A stretch of DNA of 6,163 nucleotides from Candidatus Omnitrophota bacterium (lineage in GTDB: Bacteria; Omnitrophota; Gorgyraeia; Gorgyraeales; Gorgyraeaceae), in the NCBI GenBank assembly GCA_020057645.1, contig JAGVFL010000004.1, positions 1 to 6,163 on the forward strand, given 5' to 3'. The position numbers and the translations under genes are program-made. The notes under the pieces were generated by a model. The model was not told where the DNA came from and did not search any database. It was given only the letters and a program-made list of their open reading frames with translations. This document shows, piece by piece, positions 1-5,625 of the stretch. Numbering within the stretch: the stretch's first letter is position 1; each line of letters starts with the position of its first letter.

Positions 1-639
1 AAAAGGCTCTATGTGTATATCGCTAGCCCTGTCTTTGATAGCCTGCATTAATATTAAATCTACAAGTTTTACGACAGGCGCCTCTTCTGCCTTTGCAATA
101 AGATCGTCTAAACTCAATTCTTCTTCCGCATCTTTTTCTATCTTAAATTCCTCCAATTCATATGAATCGCTTATAGCATTTTTTAACAGATCTTCCCTGC
201 CGTAAAACTCATCAATAGCCCTCTGAAGGTCTGCTTTAATGGCAATAATCGGATTTATCTCGCAGCCTGTCATGCGTTTTAAATTGTCTATGGTGATAAG
301 GTCCAGCGGGTCCATAAAAGCGACCGTGAGAGAATTCATGTGCTTGGAAACAGGCAGAAGCATATTCCTGCGGGCATACTCTTCGGGTATCAATTTTGCA
401 AGATCCTGGTTCTCTGCCGGCCTCAAAAGGCCTTTTGCATAAGATGCATAGGGGATTGACAGCTGTTTTGCCATTGCGATGACAATATCTTTCTCCGTCA
501 CAATCCCCAGGTTTACCAAGGTCTCTCCGAGCCTTGCGCCGTCTTTTTTCTGAATGTCAATGGCCTTTTCTAATTGTTCTTCTGTAATCAGGCCTTCTCT
601 TAATAGTATCTGTCCTAATTTTTCTTTGGATTTTTTCAT
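1..639 (-). CDS. pilB: Type IV pilus assembly ATPase PilB / GspE family, N-terminal 213 residues (3' end beyond left edge)
   Basis: This is the cytoplasmic motor ATPase that drives pilin polymerisation; only its regulatory N-terminus is in the window. Residues 7-30 and 36-59 are tandem copies of the RLGxxLxxxGxxxxxxLxxxLxxQ motif (KLGQILLREGLI...Q and RLGETLVNLGIV...Q), the MshEN-type signature that binds cyclic-di-GMP in some relatives. A GspE_N-like alpha/beta region follows (LSIPYA at 60-65, LLPVSK, LTVAFMDPLDL, about 60-147). The frame leaves the window at APVVKLVDLILMQAI...SDIHIEPF (187-213), the hallmark entry into the GspE/PilB ATPase domain. The Walker motifs lie outside. The start ATG (637-639) is secure because an in-frame TAA lies four codons upstream with no start codon between. 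The secretin stop is 20 nt upstream, and no strong Shine-Dalgarno is visible, so translation may be coupled. It could be named gspE, but the pilMNOPQ context favours pilB. Confidence 0.93.
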   Translation of the reverse strand, partial: MKKSKEKLGQILLREGLITEEQLEKAIDIQKKDGARLGETLVNLGIVTEKDIVIAMAKQLSIPYASYAKGLLRPAENQDLAKLIPEEYARRNMLLPVSKHMNSLTVAFMDPLDLITIDNLKRMTGCEINPIIAIKADLQRAIDEFYGREDLLKNAISDSYELEEFKIEKDAEEELSLDDLIAKAEEAPVVKLVDLILMQAIKDRASDIHIEPF

Positions 640-659
640 AGCGCCCGCATGTTATTGGT

Positions 660-2102
660 TTATCCGCCGAATAAATCTAAAACCGTATTAACCTCTTTTT
701 CCCTTATTGCCTTTGGTTTTTCCTGTTCTCGTTCAGAAATATTGCCAAGCGCGTACGATGAAGCGTCTTTTATGATATTCGGCGTAATAAATATTATAAG
801 CTCCCTATCGCTTTCATCCTTAGACTTATAACGGAATGCCGCGCCTACAATAGGTATGTCACCGAAAAATGGCACTTTTTTAAGGCCCCCCTCATGTTTG
901 GATTTAATAAGGCCTCCTATAACAATTGTTTCCCCATCTTTAACTATGACAGTTGTTTCTGTGGATCTTTTATGAATATCATATGCGTCTGTAAATCTGG
1001 AAAGCTCTAATTCAGTAACACTGGGTTTTAAATTCATGGTTATATACCCATCTTTACTGATTTGCGGCGTAACTTCTAAAATAACGCCTGTATCTTTTTC
1101 TTCATAAGTATTGCCTGTAGTAACCACGGTATTGCTTGTTGTTGACTGGAGTATTTTACTGGCTTTTTCTTTGGAAGAAAGCTCTATTATTGCAGTTTCA
1201 TTATTCATAGCCATAACTTGAGGCCTGGCAAGAATTTTTGTATCTGTATTGTTTAGCAATGCAGATATAGTTGCGGTTGCGCCTGCCAAACTAAAAGTGC
1301 CTGTTGTAGCTATACCTTCTCCGCTTGAATTATTTCTTCCAAGGCTATTATTCATAGGAAATATAGTATTATGGACAGGGCCTGTATAGGCTCCGAATGT
1401 GCCGCTCCAGTTTATCCCCAGATTCTCTACCGCTTTAGTAGTAGTCTCTAAGACCTCTACTTTTATCATTACCTGCGGAGTCCTTACGTCTAACCTGGTT
1501 AGCAAGCTTTCTATTATCGGAAACTGGCTGGAAACATCCTTTATGATAAGGCTGTTAGATCTTTTGTCAGCTATTATCATTGCATTTATCTCTTTATCTG
1601 CGGTATTTTTGGAAAGGACGCTTCTTATAATCGAAATTATCTCCGCTCCTTCCGAAGAACCGGATGCGCCGTCGCTCGTAGACTTTGATGAATTTTTAGA
1701 AAGCGCGCTCAGCTGGGCATATTTTAATTCATATATCTTTGTAATAGTCTCCACCTTAGGTTTCCCTGATTCCTTAACTATAAATATACTGGTGCCTGGT
1801 TCTTGTTCATAGACCAGGTTATTCGCATTCATTATATAATTCAAAGCGTCTTCTATTTTAACATTGTTAAAATAAATTGTAACAGTCCTGTCCTGGACAT
1901 TCTGGCTGGCAATAAAATTCAGGCCTGACTGCTGGGAAAAAACCTTAAGCACTGTCTTAAGGTTGGCATCCTGGAAATCCATCGAGACCTGGCTGCTTTT
2001 GCCAGGAGACATATCTTTTGTATACGTACTAGCAGCATATGAAAATGGCGCTGATACAAAAATAGCAAATATAATAGCGGTAAGCAGTCTAATCGTTTTC
2101 AT
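660..2102 (-). CDS. pilQ: Secretin PilQ (type IV pilus / GspD family outer-membrane channel)
   Basis: This 480-residue protein would form the multimeric outer-membrane pore for the pilus. A signal peptide is visible (K2, R5, hydrophobic 6-20, likely cleavage after SYA at 21-23). Residues 40-110 form an N0/STN domain (MDFQDANLKTVLKVFSQQSG, then an IEDALNYIM helix). Residues 117-206 form an N1/N3-type ring domain (ITKIYELKYA ... SNSLIIKDV ... IIESLLTRLD) interrupted by a Ser/Gly-rich loop at about 136-153. The secretin core begins at TPQVMIKVEVLE (208-219), with KILARPQVMAMNNETA (289-304), GVILEVTPQIS (339-349), VIGGLI (394-399), VPFFGDIPIVG (410-420) and RELIIFITPNII (433-444). It is shorter than typical PilQ and has no AMIN domains, and a charged tail of about 35 residues follows the core. 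The start is set by AGGAGGT 4 nt upstream of the ATG. The gene follows the pilP-like gene after 43 nt containing a palindrome. GspD is the alternative name; gene order favours PilQ. Confidence 0.95.
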   Translation of the reverse strand: MKTIRLLTAIIFAIFVSAPFSYAASTYTKDMSPGKSSQVSMDFQDANLKTVLKVFSQQSGLNFIASQNVQDRTVTIYFNNVKIEDALNYIMNANNLVYEQEPGTSIFIVKESGKPKVETITKIYELKYAQLSALSKNSSKSTSDGASGSSEGAEIISIIRSVLSKNTADKEINAMIIADKRSNSLIIKDVSSQFPIIESLLTRLDVRTPQVMIKVEVLETTTKAVENLGINWSGTFGAYTGPVHNTIFPMNNSLGRNNSSGEGIATTGTFSLAGATATISALLNNTDTKILARPQVMAMNNETAIIELSSKEKASKILQSTTSNTVVTTGNTYEEKDTGVILEVTPQISKDGYITMNLKPSVTELELSRFTDAYDIHKRSTETTVIVKDGETIVIGGLIKSKHEGGLKKVPFFGDIPIVGAAFRYKSKDESDRELIIFITPNIIKDASSYALGNISEREQEKPKAIREKEVNTVLDLFGG

Positions 2103-2106
2103 GTAA

Positions 2107-2113
2107 ACCTCCT
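2107..2113 (-). promoter_or_regulatory. Strong ribosome binding site of the secretin gene
   Basis: AGGAGGT on the minus strand, with a 4-nt spacer (TTAC) before the pilQ ATG. It is the best Shine-Dalgarno among the pilO, pilP, pilQ and pilB junctions. Because a palindrome separates pilQ from pilP, pilQ probably initiates independently rather than by coupling. Confidence 0.8.
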
Positions 2114-2120
2114 GTATATT

Positions 2121-2149
2121 GTAGGGGAGGGTTTTAAACCCTCCCCTAC
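2121..2149. repeat. 29-nt perfect palindrome, copy 1 (REP-like element) at the pilP-pilQ junction
   Basis: Two 14-nt arms, GTAGGGGAGGGTTT (2121-2134) and AAACCCTCCCCTAC (2136-2149), are exact reverse complements around one central T. The same design occurs at 5626-5654 in opposite orientation, with two base pairs changed on both arms. On the minus strand the element begins one base before the TAG stop of the pilP-like gene (2146-2148), so it supplies that stop. No T tract follows on either strand, so it is not an obvious rho-independent terminator. It could be a dispersed extragenic palindrome or an mRNA-stabilising or attenuating hairpin that adjusts secretin expression. That role is inference. 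Confidence 0.85.
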
Positions 2150-2628
2150 TTCGGCCCTACAATAAATTCTTTTCCTTTATATATTAAATGAATACCATCT
2201 TTATCTACGCTTTTAACCTCTACTTCTCCCCCCGTGACGCTTATGACATCCTTCACATCATATACCTTATTATTTATTATGGCCTGAGGCCTTGAACTTT
2301 TCCATATCATGCCCTGAATTTGCATAGCTGGAAGCAAAATATTATCTCCTCCCGAGACTTCTTCTTCCATTGTTTCGTCAAAAGGGCTTTTAAAAGGAAA
2401 TTCTTCATCTTTTACAGTATAAGCGATTTTATTTTCTTTGCTCGGAACATTTGCCTCCAGCATCTCAACCTCTTTCCATTTATTATTAAATTTCTTTCTG
2501 GAAAAAACCTCGTCATCCGTATCGTTTTTATTGAATCTAACAATACCTACAATAACGGCCGCCGCTACCAATGCGCCTATTGCTATATATTCTATAGTGT
2601 GCTGTTTTTTGGACGCTAATTCTGCCAT
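2146..2628 (-). CDS. pilP: PilP/GspC-like periplasmic linker protein with N-terminal membrane anchor
   Basis: A 160-residue protein expected to link the PilM-N/PilO inner-membrane platform to the secretin's N-terminal domains. It has a short cytoplasmic tail, one membrane segment (about 13-31, IEYIAIGALVAAAVIVGIV), a charged linker rich in Glu, Asp and Lys (about 33-97), and a small beta domain from about 101. That domain has the PilP/GspC homology pattern: MQIQGMIW (102-109), PQAIINNKVYDVKDVI (114-129), VEVKSV, GIHLIYKGKEFIV. Classical PilP is a lipoprotein; here there is no lipobox cysteine and a transmembrane anchor instead, as in GspC. AAAAGGA lies 6 nt before the ATG inside the end of the PilO gene, and the intergenic gap is 3 nt. 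The stop codon lies within the downstream palindrome, so the final residue (Lys160) borders the inserted element. The family call rests on the beta-domain motif and operon position. Confidence 0.8.
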   Translation of the reverse strand: MAELASKKQHTIEYIAIGALVAAAVIVGIVRFNKNDTDDEVFSRKKFNNKWKEVEMLEANVPSKENKIAYTVKDEEFPFKSPFDETMEEEVSGGDNILLPAMQIQGMIWKSSRPQAIINNKVYDVKDVISVTGGEVEVKSVDKDGIHLIYKGKEFIVGPK

Positions 2629-2631
2629 AAA

Positions 2632-3192
2632 CTATCCTTTTGACACAATCGTGCTTATAACAATATTCGCCTTTACATCGAATGCCTTAAATTTCCCGGA
2701 GTCTTTTTCAAATTTATCGTCAAGGTCCATCCTTTTTATATTAACGCTTTCAACTTTCAGAAATTTCTCTGACGATTCTATATCAGCAATAAACCTGCCA
2801 AGTTGATTATAAGTACAAGCTACGTCAACTATCACAAACAATTTTGTATATAATCCATAAGCCTCCGGATTGCCGGGTTTTATAGAAGGTACCTCTACAT
2901 GTTCTTTTGAAGCCATGTTGGATACTTCGCCTAAAAGCCATGAAACGCCCTCGTCTTTAGGTACGCTCTTATCATATACTTTGAGATATTTATTCAGGGC
3001 CTTTATTTTACCTATCAAGATATTCTTATCCCTTTCTCTTAATATATCCGCTCTCATGGACTTGTTCTTATCCGTAAAAGGCATGTAAATAAACATAGCG
3101 CCTATCACTAATACCAGCGCTATAATGACGGCATTGACTATGATTAGTTTATTCCATGGTTTTTTTTCTATTTTTTTTGTTTTCATATTCAT
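2632..3192 (-). CDS. pilO: Type IV pilus inner-membrane protein PilO
   Basis: A 186-residue bitopic membrane protein of the alignment complex, expected to dimerise with the PilN part of the upstream fusion. The basic N-terminal tail (MNMKTKKIEKK) is followed by one membrane helix (about 16-36), a charged coiled-coil region (about 41-77), and a periplasmic ferredoxin-like domain (about 95-185). That domain contains the PilO signature TYNQLGRFIADIESSEKFLKVESVNI, split over 127-152, then the strand FDVKANIVISTIV. The length is close to that of typical PilO. The start overlaps the PilM-N stop in an ATGA arrangement (4 nt), implying translational coupling. A second ATG two codons later (3184-3186) is a possible alternative start. 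GspM is the type II secretion counterpart; context favours PilO. Confidence 0.88.
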   Translation of the reverse strand: MNMKTKKIEKKPWNKLIIVNAVIIALVLVIGAMFIYMPFTDKNKSMRADILRERDKNILIGKIKALNKYLKVYDKSVPKDEGVSWLLGEVSNMASKEHVEVPSIKPGNPEAYGLYTKLFVIVDVACTYNQLGRFIADIESSEKFLKVESVNIKRMDLDDKFEKDSGKFKAFDVKANIVISTIVSKG

Positions 3193-4805
3193 GGCCCCAC
3201 TAAAGATATTTCAAAACTTGAAACCTTCTTGCCTTTTATCTCCATTCTTTTAACAGATACTATATCAGCCCTATACATGCCGTTATTGATCCCCTTTGTC
3301 TCTTTCAGCGCGCTCAAAAAGACATTCGCAACATCTTTATCGCCAATCTTTTCATCTATGACATAATAACCTTTTATATTAAAAAATCTTGTGATCTTGG
3401 AAGTGTCTTTCTTATCTATTTTTTCTTCAAAACTCATCTCGCTTAACCACATATTCTTAGGTAATATTTTTACTATGCCCTGCAATCTGGAAGTTAAATA
3501 AGTCCGGCTGGATATCAGATTTTCCAGTATATATTTTCTTGTTTCCATCTCATTTTTAATTTTCTCCAGATCAGCTATGTTGTCGCTCTTTATGTTTACC
3601 TCCGCCTTTGGCCTTTCAGATAATGTCTTGTTTAATTCATTAGTAAGAGGCACGGTGGCCCTGATAGTAAAAACCTTTAATACGATTAATAAAAACACCG
3701 CTATAGACGCTTCAAGAAAAACCATCCTTAAAAATAGTTCTTTCTTTTTATAAACCAGCGATTTCTCTTTACATAAATTTATATCTATAAACGGCTCTGC
3801 CAGCCCCCTGAGCGCAAGGCCAAAACATACGGCTGCCCTTGCGGGTACAACACCGGACTTAACTTTGATTCCCCGAAGAGGGTCCCCTATCTCTACGGGT
3901 ATCTGCAATTCTTTTCCCACTATTTCATGCCAGTTTCCAAGAGGCAGTTTACTGTAAATGATTATTTTATCTATTACTTCGTTCGGGAATTGTTTTTCAT
4001 AAAAATCAAAAGAAAGCTTTATCTCTGCCAGTATCTTTTCAAATACAGGCTCAAATGATTTATCTTCAGGCGCAATTTCAGAAAGAGGGATATCCCTTAT
4101 TATATAGGGAACGCCGTTCCTAAGGATGCTAACATTAAGCGTACCAAGATTTATATTAACTATTGCGGTATTAATTTTGGTGTTTATCTGCCCGGCAGCA
4201 TTGAAAGCCCTCATAAGGCTAAAAGGCGCAGACTCTATTATCATAGGCCTGAGGCCCGCGGCAATGAGCATATTCAAATACTGCTCAATAGTATTTTTTT
4301 TAACCGCTACAAACACTACATCCATGCTATTTGGGATAGTTTTGCTCGGCAATACCTGAAAATCTGAAACCACATCTTCCATGCGAAAAGGTATATACCG
4401 TTTCGCTTCGAAATTAACAGCTGCCTTTCTTTCCTGTTTCGGAATCTTCGGCATTTGAAAATAGCGGACCATAGTTTCTTCGCTTGGGATAGCAGTAATT
4501 ACATCTCCGGGCTTTACATTATTTTCCTTAAAGACTTTTTTTATGGCTTCTATGATATATTCTTCTTTTGTTTTATTTTTTTCTGATAAATCACCTTGAG
4601 TAATAGATACATTGCCTGCCTGGGCATCAGGGATAATTTCGCCGTTATGCTGCGTCTCTTTAGGATGTATATACACCTGCCCAAACTTAATAAGTTTTGG
4701 CCCTCCAAGACTTGATTTAAGCAAAACCAAATCTACAGTGTCCTGACTCACATACAAGCCAATGACCTTTTTAGCATTAAATATAGATAATATGTTTTTA
4801 TCCAT
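3189..4805 (-). CDS. pilM: PilM-PilN fusion protein (GspL-like actin-fold plus membrane-anchored platform protein)
   Basis: This 538-residue protein joins two proteins that are usually separate. Residues about 13-335 are a PilM actin/FtsA-like cytoplasmic domain: VIGLYVSQDTVDLVLLK (14-30), an EAKRYIPF block (133-140) typical of PilM, FVAVKKNTIEQYLNMLIAAGL (165-185), GDPLRGI (307-313) and CFGLALRG (327-334). A PilN module follows: an INL peptide (342-344) like the PilN N-terminal motif that docks on PilM, a membrane helix (about 359-380), a coiled coil (about 384-435), and a ferredoxin-like periplasmic domain (about 437-538) with the PilN pattern LQGIVKILPKNMWLSEMSFE (441-460). The nucleotide-binding acidic/glycine motifs of PilM appear degenerate (GLYVSQD, VNINLGT). 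It begins 20 nt after the HTH gene, behind a weak AAGAG, and overlaps pilO by 4 nt. Architecturally this matches GspL, but the gene order is pilM-N-O-P-Q. Confidence 0.92.
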   Translation of the reverse strand: MDKNILSIFNAKKVIGLYVSQDTVDLVLLKSSLGGPKLIKFGQVYIHPKETQHNGEIIPDAQAGNVSITQGDLSEKNKTKEEYIIEAIKKVFKENNVKPGDVITAIPSEETMVRYFQMPKIPKQERKAAVNFEAKRYIPFRMEDVVSDFQVLPSKTIPNSMDVVFVAVKKNTIEQYLNMLIAAGLRPMIIESAPFSLMRAFNAAGQINTKINTAIVNINLGTLNVSILRNGVPYIIRDIPLSEIAPEDKSFEPVFEKILAEIKLSFDFYEKQFPNEVIDKIIIYSKLPLGNWHEIVGKELQIPVEIGDPLRGIKVKSGVVPARAAVCFGLALRGLAEPFIDINLCKEKSLVYKKKELFLRMVFLEASIAVFLLIVLKVFTIRATVPLTNELNKTLSERPKAEVNIKSDNIADLEKIKNEMETRKYILENLISSRTYLTSRLQGIVKILPKNMWLSEMSFEEKIDKKDTSKITRFFNIKGYYVIDEKIGDKDVANVFLSALKETKGINNGMYRADIVSVKRMEIKGKKVSSFEISLVGP

Positions 4806-4825
4806 AATGAGCTCTTTATTAAATT

Positions 4826-5014
4826 TTACAGTGTTTTACTTTTAGCCTCTACCATTTGAGAATTCAACCACTCATCAACCGACTTCTTATCAAACCTCCA
4901 GACATGGCCTACCTTTATGCCTGAAATCTTCTTTTGATGAAGCCAATTGTAAATAGTCTGCTTCTCTAACTTAAGATACCTGGCTAATTCATCCGTATCC
5001 ATGAGTCTTGGCAT
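4826..5014 (-). CDS. Small helix-turn-helix DNA-binding protein (excisionase / MerR-type, HTH_17 family)
   Basis: A 62-residue protein consisting almost entirely of one winged-helix DNA-binding domain. MDTDELARYLKLEKQTIYNW (5-24) gives helix 1, the turn and the recognition helix (KQTIYNWLHQ). KISGIKVGHVWRFDKKSVDEWL (29-50, read in two parts) is the wing with the conserved GxxWRF and the closing helix. No effector, dimerisation or catalytic domain is present. The ATG is set by GGGGAGGT 6 nt upstream; Met5 is a possible but less favoured start. It is the first gene after the strong promoter at 5061-5089 and lies 20 nt before the PilM-N gene, so it is probably co-transcribed with the pilus operon. 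It may regulate its own operon or bind elsewhere. It is not accompanied by an integrase, so a phage excisionase role is unlikely. Confidence 0.88.
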   Translation of the reverse strand: MPRLMDTDELARYLKLEKQTIYNWLHQKKISGIKVGHVWRFDKKSVDEWLNSQMVEAKSKTL

Positions 5015-5020
5015 ATCATA

Positions 5021-5028
5021 ACCTCCCC
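5021..5028 (-). promoter_or_regulatory. Ribosome binding site of the HTH gene, first gene of the operon
   Basis: GGGGAGGT on the minus strand, 6 nt before the ATG at 5012-5014. An overlapping out-of-frame ATG (5017-5019) lies between this site and the chosen start, but only the 5012-5014 frame gives the HTH protein. Confidence 0.75.
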
Positions 5029-5060
5029 TAATATACTTACCGATTTTACAGGTGAAGCCA

Positions 5061-5089
5061 AATATACCATAAAGAACTTACTTTGTCAA
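5061..5089 (-). promoter_or_regulatory. Sigma-70-type promoter driving the HTH-pilMN-O-P-Q-B operon
   Basis: On the minus strand the -35 box is TTGACA (5084-5089, perfect consensus), the spacer is exactly 17 nt, and the -10 box is TATATT (5061-5066, five of six consensus bases). Transcription would start near 5054, giving a leader of about 40 nt before the HTH start codon. It lies between the upstream terminator and the operon, as expected for the sole promoter visible for the pil genes. Confidence 0.85.
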
Positions 5090-5099
5090 GGATAGGGCT

Positions 5100-5127
5100 C
5101 TATGCTCTATGCACTATGCACTATGTA
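5100..5127. repeat. Four tandem heptamers (CTATGCA-type) upstream of the operon promoter
   Basis: Read on the plus strand: CTATGCT, CTATGCA, CTATGCA, CTATGTA, four uninterrupted 7-nt units with changes only in the outer copies. The array ends 10 nt upstream of the -35 box of the minus-strand promoter. It has no coding frame and no spacers. The pattern is that of a short tandem repeat prone to copy-number change. Confidence 0.8.
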
Positions 5128-5160
5128 ACTAATTATCTACAAACAAGTTATAAAAAATTT

Positions 5161-5214
5161 AAGAAAAAAAGAAAAAAATAAGGAAAAATATCTAAAATAG
5201 GTATTTTTTCCTTA
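5161..5214 (-). terminator. AT-rich hairpin plus T tract, probable rho-independent terminator of the pilin-like gene
   Basis: The arms TAAGGAAAAA (5179-5188) and TTTTTCCTTA (5205-5214) pair perfectly over 10 bp. Inner pairing with a one-base bulge can extend the stem to a small loop near 5194-5198. On the minus strand the hairpin is followed immediately by seven T, C, seven T, C, TT (5178-5161). It lies 31 nt past the stop of the GspK/PilX-like gene and about 70 nt before the operon promoter, the expected place for a terminator. The stem is low in G+C, so efficiency is uncertain. Confidence 0.7.
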
Positions 5215-5245
5215 ACTTATTTAAACACAACTATTTATAAAAATA

Positions 5246-5611
5246 TTATGGCACTGATGATTTTTGATATATGGCTTTGGATTTTACTATATATTTTCCA
5301 GGAATAGGCAGACCCAACCCGTCTTTTACTTCTTCTGCCCAAACTTCTAGACTAGTAATCCCATTCTTAACTGGGTCCGCAAGAGGAAAAGTATACGTGA
5401 AAGCTGCATTATTAGTCCTAAGCTGGTAATAAGCATAATTAATGCCCGCTTCTGCGGAGGTTATGGCTTTTATTCTTCTTATCTGGCCTTCACATATATT
5501 GTTATAGTTATATGCTGTCAGGAGAACTGCGATAGCAAGTAATGATAATAAAAATAAAAGCATTAAGGTTATAAAAATAGCCACGCCTTTATTATTAAAG
5601 TTTTTAATCAT
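5246..5611 (-). CDS. GspK/PilX-like minor pilin (pseudopilin) homologue
   Basis: A 121-residue protein with a prepilin-like N-terminus: basic/Asn-rich leader MIKNFNNKG (1-9), then a long hydrophobic helix VAIFITLMLLFLLSLLAIAV (10-29), then an amphipathic continuation ending in SAEAGINYAYYQL (52-64), the AEAG-type block of PilX_N/GspK proteins. A compact strand-rich tail follows (SLEVWAEEVK, GKYIVKSKAIY). Cleavage after Gly9 is plausible, but position +5 is Ile rather than Glu, a feature of GspK-like tip pseudopilins. The protein is short for PilX/GspK, so the C-terminal domain is minimal. Shine-Dalgarno pairing is weak (GAGAAC before the ATG). It lies 14 nt after a palindrome and before a terminator, on the same strand as the pil operon but apparently in a separate transcription unit. 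A tip or minor subunit of the pilus is the likely role; specificity is unknown. Confidence 0.75.
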   Translation of the reverse strand: MIKNFNNKGVAIFITLMLLFLLSLLAIAVLLTAYNYNNICEGQIRRIKAITSAEAGINYAYYQLRTNNAAFTYTFPLADPVKNGITSLEVWAEEVKDGLGLPIPGKYIVKSKAIYQKSSVP

Positions 5612-5625
5612 AGTTCTCTATAAGG

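Noticed and set aside
11..442. Short plus-strand frames at the left edge
   Set aside because: The minus strand here is continuously open for 213 codons and encodes an unmistakable PilB/GspE N-terminus.
1399..1812. 137-codon open frame on the plus strand
   Set aside because: It is antisense to the secretin, which has clear family motifs, and the plus-strand translation has no recognisable domain and no ribosome binding site.
2121..2149. Palindrome as a rho-independent terminator
   Set aside because: No T tract follows on either strand, and it lies inside an operon whose downstream genes have no visible separate promoter.
2320..2806. Two overlapping plus-strand open frames (99 and 122 codons)
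   Set aside because: Both are shadows of the PilP- and PilO-like genes; their hydrophobic, Phe/Ser-rich content is what reversed AT-rich coding sequence gives.
5015..5054. Riboswitch in the operon leader
   Set aside because: The inferred leader is only about 40 nt and shows no conserved structured motif.
5100..5127. Heptamers as a CRISPR array or iteron origin
   Set aside because: The units are 7 nt and contiguous without spacers; no cas or replication initiator gene is present.
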